From Scylla paramamosain (lineage: Eukaryota > Arthropoda > Malacostraca > Decapoda > Portunidae): a stretch of DNA of 64,000 nucleotides. The translations under genes were made by a program, and so were the position numbers. Each line of letters opens with the position of its first letter. Positions within the stretch are counted from its first letter, which is position 1. The stretch spans positions 7,954,868 through 8,018,867 of the forward strand of contig NC_087183.1 in NCBI RefSeq assembly GCF_035594125.1, in the 5' to 3' direction. Positions 1 through 24,589 of the stretch are shown in pieces. The notes beneath the pieces are model-generated. The model had not been told where the DNA came from and ran no database searches. It saw only the letters and a program-made list of their open reading frames with translations.

Positions 1-1804
<1,804 letters not shown>

Positions 1805-2301
1805 CCTTAAAAAAAATTGGTCTGTCAACAAAATGTAATTACAACACTGTACTAGCTTTTACATATAATAAATAAGCTTTTGTTCAGGTACAAATTAATT
1901 GAAAATTGGCCTCTAGCATCAAACCTCATCTAATATTGGTGGGCCTCATCAAGGAGACAAGCCACTCCAAACCCCAAAATTTTTAGTTACACTCTTAAAT
2001 ATTCTTCTGATGTTACTTAGCTATCCACTCCTTCATGTAAGTGTATGATAATTATTACTTTCTCTCTTTGTGAGTCTTTGTTGTATAATAGTCTTTTCCT
2101 TATGATGGGCTCCTTTACTGCCCTGCACCAAGATCAACTTCCTATGTGCATTTGCACTTAAGTGAAGTTCAAAAACAATGTTATTAACAGCAATAGAGAG
2201 AAAGGCATGAGGAATGGCACATCATTCTCACTATAAGTCCTTGGAGAGAACAAAGCCAATATGAGTACTGGACAATGTTTCCACCACCACTACTCATTAA
2301 A

Positions 2302-2402
<101 letters not shown>

Positions 2403-3656
2403 CTGAATTATGATTGAAAAAAATCCAAATAACATTAGTCAGACCCCAAAGCTGGCAATACATTAGTATAAATCTTTTAGAGAACTTGAAGTTATCACTG
2501 AATTCTGTCATTACATACGGTCCTCAGTAATTGTAGAGAAGCTACATGGCTACAAGTATTCTAAATTATTTATCATGTACCTGACACCTAAAATATAATT
2601 TGAGTGTCCATAAATCAAGATTTTAAATTTTCTATTAAGATTTCTGATCAAAACAATTTTGTTCCCAAAAATAACAATCAACATACACTAAACCACGATT
2701 TATAAGAGTATTGCAGCTTTGATCTGATATACTTTCTTGTGGATTCCTACAGTACATGACTGAAGTTTTGCTATGAAACAGATTTGCTATGAAACAGATC
2801 ATTGTTGTTAAGGGTGTCAAGCACTTGGTTTATTTCTTGTCATCAATGAAAAGTTGTCATGAGGCTGAGTATAGACGTTTATAATATGAATACGATTGAC
2901 TCATGTGAGAATTTAAGGCAATCCTAAATGGACACTAGATGCTGAACATACAATGAAAAGAACAAAAATAAAATTTGTGACTCAAAGCACAGAAGACTGG
3001 TTGCATTACTTACTCTCAAATCAGCCATCTGCAGCTCAAGTATATCTCCCTTTTGGTAAGCTTAATCCATAGATTTTTTTTTTTTTAAATAAAATGCATT
3101 TCACTGAGTACAAGTACAATACCTTCAGGTCATTAATTTGACATTACCATATTTACAAAATTACGTACCATCAACTCCAGAATACAAGAATGCTCTTGAG
3201 TATACATGTGCAATTTCAATTTTAACACCAACTTATTAATCAAATCAACAGCCCACTGCAAGATTTTCCTAAAACACAGGTGACAAATATTCATAAATAA
3301 ACTTCCTAGTCACAGTACAAGACAGTAGAATAAAAAAAAAAAAGCATCAGTGAAATATCCCAAATAAAAATACTATTCAAAGTCCCTATCAAGAAAAATA
3401 GATCAATAATAAAAGGTGTGTCATGCTGAGATAAAAACCTTGAGGTGCTGATAATCTGCAGTGAAGGTATAGTGACCTACCTCTATTATTATGGTGGCTG
3501 ATGAGAAAATGTCATGTCAGAATAGCCAGGTACCCAGTAGTGTTATGATAAAGCTCCCATTCTTTCACGGGGGATCTAACTGGTGCTGATGTGGGGTAAG
3601 AGAATTCTTGAGTAAGTGTTCTTACATTGCATACTCAAAATATCAGTATACATGAG

Positions 3657-3675
3657 ACACACACACACAGACACA

Positions 3676-3753
<78 letters not shown>
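3657..3753. repeat. (AC)n, 97 bp
   Basis: AC repeat with two ACAG interruptions near its start, intergenic. Confidence 0.98.
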
Positions 3754-3754
<1 letters not shown>

Positions 3755-4359
3755 CAAAAATAGACTTTAAAACTACATAATCAAACACCCATTATTATTG
3801 CAGTTGCAACTGAAAACTGGTATAACAAGGGATCTCCATTCATGAAGAATCAGTATAACCAACTAATTAAACATATCAAAACAGTAATTCTACAAAAAGG
3901 AATTTGCTTAAATCATAGAAAATGCAAAACACAACACATAAATATACAATACGATACGAGCAAAAAATTATGATAGGCTTTTGTACACTTTCATATGATG
4001 TGCCGTGTTTTCACAGAAGTAGCTCTGCTTTATTCCATGTCACTTTATGGGAATGTTCTGTTTAAAAATACATAGTAGTTCAGCAAAGGTTAAATCAAGT
4101 CGTAGATATTTAACATTTCCACTCCAAGAACCTCTCCTCACATGATGATTGTGGCATGACAAAGGTTCATTTCCACACACTATTTAAAGCTGTCTCATAT
4201 TCTTCCATTATAAATTCCCACAATATATGTGACCCCCATTCTAGCTTCTTGTTCTTTCATATGTACTATACCTCACTTCCATCTCCAGTATCTTCTCTCA
4301 ACTTCTGGCTCATATCTCACTGTGAAGCCAATTCTGCACCATTTCATAACCCACTCATA

Positions 4360-5052
4360 CAGTGGACCTCAGTTCTCAACTTTAATACAACCCCAAAGGC
4401 TGTTCATAAAGTGAAACAGTTTGTTCCCATAATAATTAATATGAAATGGATTAATCTGTTCTTGAACCATAGAGGTGCTTCATACATAAATTTATATATA
4501 AGAACAATGAAAATCATTCAATCTTACACAAAAACAATACACACAATAAAAAATAAATAAGATATATATGAGAAAGACAGTGAGGAAGGGAAAGAGATGC
4601 CATTGTTTGGAATAGGAGTTCCTTTCCATAAAAGCACCAAATAACTGTACAAATTGTTGATTTTGCCATACCAAACAACACAGTAATATTCAAAACACAA
4701 AGGCCATTCCCATGTTTGGTAGTGATTTCTTTAATTGACTCAACATGATTGTAATCACTTCTCTTTTCACTTTTGTTGCCATCATTATCCTTCTTTGGTC
4801 CCATGGTAGCTTATTTCATAATAATATATAAAAACAATAAAACAATGAAATACAAGAAAAGGCAATGCAATTTTGAGAAGTGGAGGGTGCTTAAGTATGA
4901 CTGACCCTCTCCTGTTGTGCTTCCCAGCATGTGTAGTACATAGACACTGGTCTTCTTGTTGAGGAACTCAGACTCACTGCAGAAGCCAATGTGTTTTTGT
5001 TCAGAACCACTATGCTTGAGATCAAAGGCATTCAACAACCAAGGTTCCACTG
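4360..5052 (-). mobile_element. Tigger/pogo-like DNA transposon remnant A
   Basis: Bounded by TA at 4358-4359 and 5053-5054, the pogo/Tigger target site. Ends begin CAGTGGACCTCAG and (reverse complement) CAGTGGAACCTTGG, imperfect inverted repeats. On the minus strand (4804 downward) MGPKKDNDGNKSEKR, IKEITTKHGNG and FGMAKSTICTV match the N-terminal helix-turn-helix of Tigger transposases (MGPKK...KEII.KHE.G...STIC). The frame is lost soon after, so the copy is dead and deleted. Confidence 0.8.
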
Positions 5053-6267
5053 TATTTACTTTTCATGTTCCTTCCATTCCCTCCCTCCCAACATGATCAC
5101 AAATCACTTATGTACACCATGTGTGCTATGCTTTCCCTAATGTGTACAAAATATCCTTAATCATGAGAATGAAATGACAGAATGGATAAATCCCACTGCT
5201 GTTGCCCAGATGATATCAAAGTCAAATTAATTTCTTGTCTAAATACCAAATAAAAATAAATATATGGAATAATGAACTGCTTGATGTTAAAAGCTCCATA
5301 CAAACCTAGGAGAACTTAGGGTGCCATAAGAGATAGTTCCAAAATACCGCTATTTTTTGCCTGAGATAATTTGTAGAATATGACATCACTTATTTGGATA
5401 ACTGTACCTGTTATCATGCATCCACTCTTACATTACACTTTCCAATGTCTGTGTAATCTCCTGCCTGCACAATAGTTTTGGATAATAGAGCACATCTTCA
5501 TTTTACACAGGCCTTCCACCAATCCAACATGCTTGCATATATAACTTCATTAAGCTACTGTATATTCAGATTCTTCCTCTTCATCTTTGAACATTATGCT
5601 ATTCTCCTATCCTGGACTACCATCCTTTAAAAGTTATTCACCTTTAAAAGTTATTTATTTTCTCTGAACTGCTCACACTTGAAAATTAACTTATCCCCAT
5701 CCACCCCCTACAAGAAATGCTTACAGGTGGTGGCATCAGCTCTCCATTCCTCCCTCCCCTACACACATGCATTTGAGATGCTGAAGTACATTTTTACCAT
5801 CTCACTGAATCAAAATCTCCCAGTATATTACTGAGATCACACTTGAGTTTTGTTATAATTCAAAGGCAGATTATGCAAGACAAATCCTGTTAAAAATGGT
5901 GAATAATACTTCCATGCAAAGAATAAAGCAAAGATCTACACTCCTGCTATAATAACCTGCCCCTAACACCTTGCATTATTTCATTAGACATCCTCACTAA
6001 CATTCATTCATAGGACCATATACATATGAGGCCCTATGTTAGGAAGTCTGCTTGAAAATTACCGTCCAATATCATGTCATACATCTGAAGTTAATGATTC
6101 TCAAGGGAGAGAAAACATAAAAAAAATTTAAACCAAGATGAAAAATTAAGAGAATAGATATACATTGTTACTGTTATTATCATTATTACTATTACTATTA
6201 TCATTATCATTATTATATACTACTATCATTATTTTTTTAATAATTTAATTATTTTAAGTGTGAAAAA

Positions 6268-6520
6268 ATGGCACATTCCATGGCTGGGAAGAATACTGCC
6301 ACTATATTCCCTGCGTATTGCATAAGGCGACTGAAAGGGACGGAGCAAAGGGACCAGGAACCCACTCCTCTGCATTCTTATTCTTATAATCTGACATGTC
6401 CCCTTGTCTTGGCTGGGTCAAAGCAGGTTGATTTTCATTACTATTATTATTGTTCTTGTTCCAGCACTGGGAATGTTGCGGCAGTGTGTGTAAGACTGGT
6501 GACTTTTTAACCCGTCAGTA
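6268..6520 (+). repeat. Decapod-type dispersed repeat
   Basis: Contains ATTCCCTGCGTATTGCATAA, GGCGACTGAAAGGGACGG and later CCAGCACTGGGAATGTTGCG. The CCCTGCGTGTCGTA..GGCGACTAAAAGGGACGG core is one I recall from many decapod sequences (memory, not a search). Not protein-coding. Confidence 0.55.
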
Positions 6521-9064
6521 CTGAACTGATACTGGTATATAAAAATAAATGCATTAATATTTCTGTCTTGGAGACTTTGGGATTGTGTTACAAAAGGTGA
6601 CTAATAGCAAAAATTACAAAAAGTTGGGAATTATTCCCTGAAACTTTTTACTTTCATATTCTCTTTGCTTGACTTTGTTATTCTTATTTTTATCATTCCA
6701 CTTTCTGCTTCTTTCTTTGGATGCTACTATATACATGGTATACAAGTAGAAATCATTCATATTATTACCATCATTGTCTTTTCACTTATATCCATACTTT
6801 CCTTTATGAGGTTACTTGTACACATATACTAAAAAGTTCACTGTCTTCTGGGAGTTACTGTAAAAATATTTTATAGCAGCATAAATTACCAAATATATAA
6901 GTAATTTTTATCATCAATCATGAGGATGAGGCTAGGAATAAGCAGACATTTTTTCTTATTTGTGATTAATTCCAAATTATGAGGCTTGATCTGACTAACT
7001 GATGTTTTGTGTGCTAATTTCCATCACCAGATACTGCTTACCAAACTCCAATCTTATTTATATATTTATTTCATTTATTTATTTTTTTTTTTTCAGTAGT
7101 TTGTTTAATTTTGGGAAAGGAACCAAAACCAAACTTTTTGTTATTTACGTTGATAACTGGTCTACTAATTTACATTATATAAATATATATGAATTTTCTT
7201 CAATGTTCTTCCTACATAAGTAGCATCCAAGAAACAAATAAGAAATATCATAATAAAATAAAGACAATGAAATACTCATACAGTAAAACTAATCCTTGTT
7301 TCCATTTTGTTTCATATAAAATATTAAAAAAACGTTAAAATTATCTGGAAGATAATAGTTTTCTCTATTAACTTCTAGCTTGCAATGAGATTTCAAGCTA
7401 GGTGCTTTTTGTAATCCTATTGCAGGTTAGACAGCAGCTTGAGGTAGCATGTCTCCTGTTTAGTCTAAAGTCTGACCTATAATTCTATCCTATATTCAAT
7501 GACAAATGATCCTAGACCACATGGCAATGAAGATCATATTTCACAAATTGGTGGTATCCTTTTTCCACTGGGAGGAAATTATTACAGTGCAACTTAAGTC
7601 AGTCCTTTATATGATAGACCAAACAAAAATGTTTGACAATACTTGACATCAATATCATAAACATAACTGTCTTTTGAAAATATGTACAATATGAAACATA
7701 TGATCCATTGTTTATGGTGAAGGACAGCCTCACATTGCTTGTTGCACCACTTATTCACCAAAATATTATCACATTTCACATTTTTGGTGGCAACAGTCAC
7801 ACAGCTTATTTCTTTGTTTCAAAATTCTTAAGTAAATACTACTCAAACTATTTTATCCTGGCTTGTATATTTCCTAGACATTATGCAACAGTAGAGTACT
7901 AAGTCTGGAACAAACACAATCATTTTCATAAGCCAAAACATGGAGTGATCAGAAGGATACTCCTCCTGACCCTGCTCCTGACAATGTCAAGTATGGGATC
8001 TGTTCCACTATCTGGAGACAAGCGAAAGACCAATCTTAGTTGCAATGTAATAACTTCCTCCCCACTCATAATTTCAAACAGAAAGGTTACCAATTTGTGC
8101 AGTATGACACTCATTGTCCCATGAGTTCTGGTCATTTTGTACTGGCTATACAAGCTTTATCTTTATTCACTGTAGTTTACTTTCATTGTGTAATCCTTAC
8201 TTGATTTCTTAATTTCTGGACAATAAAATGATATTGAATTACAAGTGTGGGAAAAAAATCAAACTGACAAAATAAAACAAGATCACACAATTTGAAGTAA
8301 AAAATGTGGTGATGAATTTCTGTATCACTTAATTCCATGTTAATGTTTCATCAAATTAAGAACCTATTATAAGAACAAATAGTGCCATATGGCATAGTTC
8401 TCCTGAACATGATGGTGTCCTCAAATTTTTTTTATAGTATAGAATAGAAGTGAGGTTAGCAGTGTTTTACACCAACCTGCAGAGGGTAACAGTGACTCCA
8501 CATTGTAAGGAGACAGACACACAGTCACACATGGTACACAGAATCACTGTTGTCCAATGCCTACAACTTGATGTGAAAATATGCACTCCCTTTTTGCTTA
8601 AAAAATCTAATCAAGCAATCATATTCACAACTTTATATTATTACTTGTTTAAGGAATAGCTTGATAATTCTATGAATCAGCATGGAATAAAGTGGTATTA
8701 TGAACCTGCAAAATTAACATTCAATCATTTTGAATTTTTTTCAACACTGTTATACCTCAATGACATTCTACTACTATCTAAAGATGAAGACAAACTAAGT
8801 GTAACATCACATAAGTGAACAACAGCAAATAAAAGTGAAACTTGTAGAAAAAAAGAGCCTGAATTTTTACTAAATGACATACTGCCTCAAGCCTCAGTCC
8901 AATCACTGATGAGCTTACGAGAGCAGCTCTGTATCCAGCTGCATGCTTCAACATAATGCAATCATACAATTGTAAATCCCAATGCCTAAAGAAGACATGC
9001 ACCCATGGCTTTGATATATCAGTCAATATAACAATAGTAATAGTAATAACCAATTAGCAGTTTA

Positions 9065-9133
<69 letters not shown>
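9065..9133. repeat. (TAG)n, 69 bp
   Basis: Perfect TAG repeat followed by decayed TAG units to about 9220. Intergenic. Confidence 0.95.
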
Positions 9134-9298
9134 AAGCAGTAGTAGTTGTAGTAAAAATTACAGTAGTGACAATAGCAGTGATAGAAATAGAACTTCTACT
9201 ACTATGTACTACTATTACTATTAACAATAAAAGGTTTATCATTAGAATTTGATAGCATTATAAGTAGTACATAATAGTATAAAAAAAATATAGCAGAA

Positions 9299-9426
<128 letters not shown>

Positions 9427-10324
9427 TACCCATCTCCTCTGGTAAAAACTTCTGTCCATGCTAAAACTAAGTTGACACCCTAACCAAGCTTTGCTGAATG
9501 TGAACAACAATAATTTATGCAAGCTAAGTAAAGCAAACTAAGCATTAAAAAAGATAAATAAATAATAAATAAACAAAATAAAATTAAATAAATTACAATC
9601 ACCTACATGGATTCTCATCATATCCAAGATTTCCTTGCCACCCTTAAAGTATGGACGCAATATAACAACAATATTTAGAGAATTTTCTTATTACTGGTTG
9701 GAAAACCTGGATGAAAGGAATGAGCAAGTTGTACAAAAATACTGTACAGGCAAATATCATATAATTGTGTGCCCTGCAATATCCACTACCACCACCACCA
9801 TTGTGCTGCAACCTTGTGCATCCTGACAATATACAGTAATCCCCTTAGAATACAAAAGAAAGAAAATATTAAATGCAGTGATGAAGGAAATTAATATTTG
9901 CCATGAACAGCCAAACACAACTTGAGAAGTGCACCAGGCACACGATGTGGTTCCCAGAAGACTCTGAAGCCCCATACTCAGGCAGCAATCTTTGGTTAGG
10001 TATCACTTAAACAATAATGAGTGGGAGGCAAAGAAGGTCTCCAAGTACCAGTGATGTCTGTGAGCACCGGAAAGACTAGTAAATATGGCAAGGTGTCCCC
10101 ATGTACTGCTAACTTGTAATTTTTACCCAATATTTCTGCCCCATATCATTGCTTTGCACCTATATTATCATGAAATATTAAGCAATTTCATAAACTCATA
10201 ATACACCAATGAGGAGTTAAATGAAAAAAATACCTCTCAACCTGGAGGACATACATTAATACTCAATGGTTCCTAATACTGTTTTCCAATTGGCTGGTAA
10301 AACTTCTTGCACATGTATATATCT

Positions 10325-10432
<108 letters not shown>

Positions 10433-10433
10433 C

Positions 10434-10570
10434 ACAGGATGTCCCAGGAGGAAGGTCACATATTCTCAGATATGAAAGATCAAGTCATTCTAAGTCGGAG
10501 ATGCTCAATAGTCAGATGCTTTTAATGGCCATGATTTAGAAGTTACAGATAATTTTAATATGAATATGCA
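10434..10570 (+). repeat. Dispersed repeat R1, copy a
   Basis: Starts CAGGATGTCCCAGGAGGAAG right after a (TA)n tract and runs through ATTCTCAGATATGAAAG, TCAAGTCATTCT and TTAGAAGTTAC. Alignable along its length to inverted copy b at 11393-11526. Family not named; the GGATGTCCCAGGAGGAA start resembles repeats common in arthropods. Confidence 0.7.
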
Positions 10571-10639
10571 AAGAATTGGTGAGGGGGAGAAAGGAGGAGA
10601 GGGCACCAATGATGGGCATTTTCATGATAATGATGTTAT

Positions 10640-11237
10640 CGAGAGGTCCCAGTGATATGAGCAATTAGGTTCCATTTGAATTGCTCATATAGTGAATTTC
10701 CGTATAAAGAAAGGTGTAGCTAATGGCAAAAAATGGGTCAGGTTCAGTGACCCTTGTCAAAGTTAAGTTTCCAAGCTAAAACATACAATACCAAAGCTAA
10801 AATATATGATACCCAATGCACCAAATGTGTCCATTATTACAGAACTGTCGATAAAGCAGCCTGAAAGAGAAAACAACATACAAAGAACATGATTTCATAT
10901 TAATTAAACATATAAAACACGTATAACACTTACCAATGCATGGTTAATGGCAGAAAATGCACAGTAGGCAGGGGACTGGGGAGGAGTGTATGGTTTTCTT
11001 CCAGTGTTCACAAACTCATCTCTGCACATATGAATCATCATACAGTACAACCCAAATGTGTTAATGGGAGGGTGCAGGAAGGTGTGCATTTTAAACTTTG
11101 TAATTTTACTCATCTTGAAACAAAGTTCGTATCACAGGAATTTTGTGCTCATATAAAGAAAATAGTTCCTGATTTAGACATCTCATATCACTGGTTTCTC
11201 ATATATCAGATGCTCATATAACGGAACCTCCCGATAC
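10640..11237. mobile_element. MITE-like inverted-repeat element
   Basis: The left end ATCGAGAGGTCCCAGTGATA, then TGAGCA, pairs with the right end, whose reverse complement is ATCGGGAGGTTCCGTTATAT, then GAGCA. Internal GCTCATATA motifs recur on both sides. No transposase seen. It lies inside a larger inverted arrangement (10329-11612). Confidence 0.45.
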
Positions 11238-11392
11238 TTCATTACACATTAAGGTTTCCATAAATAATGATATAAATAAATTTAAGGATCTAGTGCATTG
11301 TTGTAGCAAATAATAGCTAAAACATAAGGAACTCCACATGGCAAGAGCGACCAGCTGGATTTTGTGGGATGGCCATCGTGCAGCCATTTGCC

Positions 11393-11525
11393 ACTGATGT
11401 GCATTCATACTTAAATGTCCTGCAACTTCTAATCCATGGCATTTGACCATAGAATTTCCAATTTCCAATCCAGAATGACTTGAGCTTTCTTTTCTGAGAA
11501 TGTAAGACTTTCCTCCCAGGACATC

Positions 11526-11526
<1 letters not shown>
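11393..11526 (-). repeat. Dispersed repeat R1, copy b
   Basis: On the minus strand it reads CAGGATGTCCTGGGAGGAAA, CATTCTCAG, TCAAGTCATTCT, GGTCAAATGCCATGG, TTAGAAGTTGCAGGAC. Like copy a, it begins directly after a (TA)n tract (11530-11612). Confidence 0.7.

Positions 11527-11529
<3 letters not shown>

Positions 11530-11612
<83 letters not shown>
11530..11612. repeat. (TA)n, 83 bp, beside R1 copy b
   Basis: Perfect TA repeat directly before (minus sense) repeat R1 copy b, mirroring 10329-10428. Confidence 0.98.
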
Positions 11613-11620
<8 letters not shown>

Positions 11621-11761
11621 CAAATATATACACTACTACTTGAACATCTGCACACATGTTCCCAAAACACCTCTAGAAGAGCAGGTCGCTGGGGTACAAA
11701 ACGAGGTCTCTGAGAAGCAATGCAACACCCAAGAGCTAAAACGCATCAATAGGTGAGAACA

Positions 11762-21249
<9,488 letters not shown>

Positions 21250-21747
21250 GGCAAGCGGGATGAGAGGCTCCACAGGTTTATTGTGACTTTGTCAACAAGC
21301 GTGTCGTCTGCTACTCGTCCTTGCCGCCTCACTCAGCCCGCGACCCGCTTCCAGCTGAGCCTCGCCGCCCTCCTTCCACACTCGGCTCTGCTTTCCACTG
21401 TTGTTCAAAGAACTCTCTCCTGACTTTTTTTTTTTTTTCCTGTTTATAGTTCAATTAGGTCACTTCATAATTTTCTCTTGTATGAACTTGATGGAGTATA
21501 ATTCAGACAGAAAATGACTATTATGTTGGTGATAAGATAAACATTAGTAGAAAACTAACTTCTTTTTTCAGTATTCCAAGAAGGTTTAAAAATCATTATT
21601 AGCAAAACATCCTCACCAAAATATCACATACATGAGACAGTAAGACAAACACAGAAATTCCTACAAATTATGAGCCCTAAACGTGTTTATGGAGTTATGA
21701 ACTCCGCTCAACAAATAAATAGTTAAATAAGTAAATACAAATGAAAC

Positions 21748-21820
<73 letters not shown>

Positions 21821-21855
21821 TAAATTAAATTAAATTAATTTAATTTAATTTAATA
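21748..21855. repeat. (AAT)n then (TTAAA)n, about 108 bp
   Basis: AAT repeat to 21818, then TTAAA units and a small inverted AATTTAATTT stretch. Upstream of malectin. Confidence 0.92.
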
Positions 21856-22621
21856 AATTCGAGAATCACCCTGTATTGTATTTGTAGTTGTAGGAGGAAG
21901 AATGGAGGAGGACGTAATGGTGAAATCGGTAAGGTTGACTTAGGCCAGGTTGTCACTGCTGTACCCACCTTGATTCAGTAGTCATCCTCTGGAACTGTGT
22001 TGTGGTGTTTAGTTCAGTAAGAGGTGCTTGAATGTAAAAATAACAGAGCCCGTATCTAGAAATTATTTGTTCTCTCACCGCAACTATTTTCAAAGGCCAC
22101 AGGCATGATTATTCGTGTTCTCAAGACTGCTTCTTTTCATAATGTAGAAATCTTGTCACTAGAACTGTAAAAACACCTTCAAAAATTCGTATAAATTCAA
22201 GTAGAAGCTTTTGAAATAAAGTTGGTGAGGCCAGATGTGTTTCAGGATACCACCTGCACTCCGAACCACCACCATCAGCTCACCCGCCGCCGCCTACCTA
22301 TACCAACTGGCGGCACTGGCCTCGATCAGGTGCCACAAAAGTTGACGTATCAAATATCGAGTTTATTATTATAAAAGAAAGTTTACAATTAGAGTAACAG
22401 TAACACTACTACATAGATAGGTACGACTTCTCCTGTACATATATCATAATATAAATAATATAAATACAAAAATAAAATAATATAAATCCTGGCTTACCTA
22501 CTTTTCTCCTTGCTAATGTAAACCCGGTAATATAACCATTAATTAAACAGCTACCACTTAACTAATTATGCAGTAGTTTGTTCGTTACAATGTGCATGTT
22601 ACGGCTTTTATGCTATATAAA

Positions 22622-22623
<2 letters not shown>

Positions 22624-22659
<36 letters not shown>

Positions 22660-22708
22660 GCACACTTCACGTAACCCCTCGTTAAGGACTGTAGTCAGGT
22701 CACTCACA

Positions 22709-22752
<44 letters not shown>
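22624..22752. repeat. (GA)n ... (TC)n inverted pair
   Basis: (GA)17 at 22624-22657 faces (TC)n at 22714-22752 across about 56 bp; the arms are complementary and could pair. Confidence 0.9.
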
Positions 22753-22757
<5 letters not shown>

Positions 22758-22921
22758 AGGCAACATGTAATTTTTCATGGGTATTCTCATATTATGAGGA
22801 AGTAGGAAGGAAAAGGAGAGGAAATGGAGAAGAGAAGGGTAGGAAGAAGCGGAGGAGAGGAGGGGAAAGGAATAAGAGGAAGAGGAAGAGGCAGAAGAAA
22901 AAAGTAGATAATAGAATGTCT

Positions 22922-23009
22922 ACACACACACACACACACACACAGACATACTGATAGCGAGACTAGAGTCGTCATGATAGTTACCCCTCCCACTCATCCT
23001 TGTTTGCGT

Positions 23010-23031
<22 letters not shown>
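22922..23031. repeat. (CA)n ... (GT)n inverted pair
   Basis: (CA)n at 22922-22944 faces (GT)n at 23008-23031 across about 63 bp; a second complementary microsatellite pair. Confidence 0.9.
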
Positions 23032-23040
<9 letters not shown>

Positions 23041-23099
23041 TTGAGGAGCAGACAGGTGGCGCTGGGGAGGGAAGGCCTGGCTGGTGTTTTGGTTAGCAC

Positions 23100-23206
23100 C
23101 AGTCAGTCTTGCCCCACACGTTCTATTAACTAGTGTCACCGTATTCCTGGCAGCTTCTCCCTGCACCGAGCACCGCCAAGCAGAATCAGAGGCACGAGTA
23201 CGTAAG
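23100..23206 (+). other. Candidate 5' UTR exon of the C22orf39-like gene
   Basis: A GC-richer stretch ends in ACGTAAG followed by GTAAGC, a near-consensus donor at 23207. No coding match. The T-run at 26378-26402, then GTCCGAG (26401-26409), could serve as the acceptor before the coding ATG. The exon start is not defined; this is inference. Confidence 0.25.
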
Positions 23207-23589
23207 GTAAGCCTAGCAGTGCCAATCTTCCCTCATTCAGCCTTATTGCTTTCACTACAACACCCTCCTCCTCCCTATATTGTTGTACTCCTTTATTTAG
23301 GTTTCATTATTCGTTATTTAGGTATTTTTTGAGGTTATTGACTTATTTTTAGGTCTTGTTTATGGCTGAGTCTGGAAACAGTTGAAAATATAGCCAAATG
23401 TTTAAGGTTCGTCAAAATGTAAACAATCTGAGGTATAGGCTGGGCGTCATTGTTTTCAGCTATTATTTACTTAGTCTCTCTCTTATTGTAAGCCAAACAT
23501 GTCACGAGATGGAACCACATGTCTAGCTTCATATCCGCTGATCAGATAAATCCGCTATTGCCTGCCTTTGGTGTTATGAAAGATAAATA

Positions 23590-23665
23590 AGGCAACATGG
23601 CCGCCGGCTCCTCCACTGAAGTCGCCGGCCGAGAGCGCCATGATGGATTGCTGCCTGTGCCAGCT
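23590..23665. promoter_or_regulatory. Small GC-rich island with paired GCCAT (YY1/Pho-like) cores
   Basis: In AT-rich surroundings, AACATGGCCGCCGGC and, 30 bp on, GAGCGCCATGATGG give inverted GCCAT cores like YY1/Pleiohomeotic sites. It lies between the divergent malectin and C22orf39-like genes. Role is inference. Confidence 0.3.
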
Positions 23666-24589
23666 TGTTGGTTCCAATATTTTTTTTTTATTTTTCTGAA
23701 TGACTTTTTTTTGGCTTCTATACTAAGTTTTTATGATTTCTAAAAATATTTCGTTGCTTTTGAATTGTTTTTCTTGCTTCAGTTAAGTAAATGTGCTGAA
23801 CTAGATGTTGTTTTTTACGTAAATAAAGGGCGGTTTCTACGGTGATTTCTTACCCACCCTTTTTACTTGAGACTGTAATGAAGGTTTTCTTGTTTCAAAA
23901 AAATTGTTTGTGATTTTTAAAGTGTTTTGCGTTCCTGTTCAGTTAAGTATGTGGTCTTTGAAATAGCTTTTAATCCCGTTAAAAGTGGTGATTGTTACCG
24001 TTTTTAGATATTTTATTTCTCTGTTTCAGCATGTAACTAAGTTTGCATTCTTTGAAAAAATAGTTCAGATTTTTTAAAGTGTTTTTTTAGTGGTGTAAAG
24101 TGAAATGGGTGGACTTTTCAATGGTTTTAATGGAGTCAAAGATTCCAACACTTTTTACATATTTCATATTAATATTTCTTTATAACTACTCAAGCTGAAA
24201 ATGTTTTGATATTGTGAATATTAATTAAAGTAATTGTCAAATCAGAATTTACAGTGCATTCAAGCCTAGCTTCATTTTTTCTAGGAGTCAATTTCAAAAT
24301 TAAATACGTTACGTACGTAAGCCAGTGGGCTGGAGGCACCTCGCCTGTAACGTCATCAAGGACTAGGGACTCGCTCTGCTCCGTGTCTGATCGTTAATAT
24401 TTACCGTAATTTCCAGTGTTTTCCAGATATTTCCAGCTGTTTCTTAACTCAGGCGTGTAGATAGTGATAGAAGAAGGAAGAAAATAAGAGAAATGAAGGA
24501 GCAGGAGGAAGAAATAAGGAGAAATGGAGGAGGAGGAAAAACAGGTAAACAATATTTAGCTTAGTTACCCTTGCTGTGCTGCCTTTCTC

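Larger units (their letters stand above)
21250..23099. other. Intergenic region upstream of malectin
   Basis: 21250-21420 is GC-richer and probably malectin 5' UTR and promoter (inference). A second GC-richer patch at 22250-22335 (CACCCGCCGCCGCC) has no resolved gene. No TATA box stands out. Confidence 0.4.

Noticed and set aside
9833..9865. A fifth Tigger-like end (CAGTAATCCCCTTAGAATAC)
   Set aside because: No matching inverted partner end was found nearby.
21250..21273. Malectin start at an in-frame GTG upstream
   Set aside because: Not an ATG; the ATG at 21249 gives a normal signal peptide.
23590..23700. Coding start MAAGSSTEVAGRERHDG
   Set aside because: Good ATG context, but the frame runs into T-rich DNA with no donor and no homology; more likely a regulatory island.
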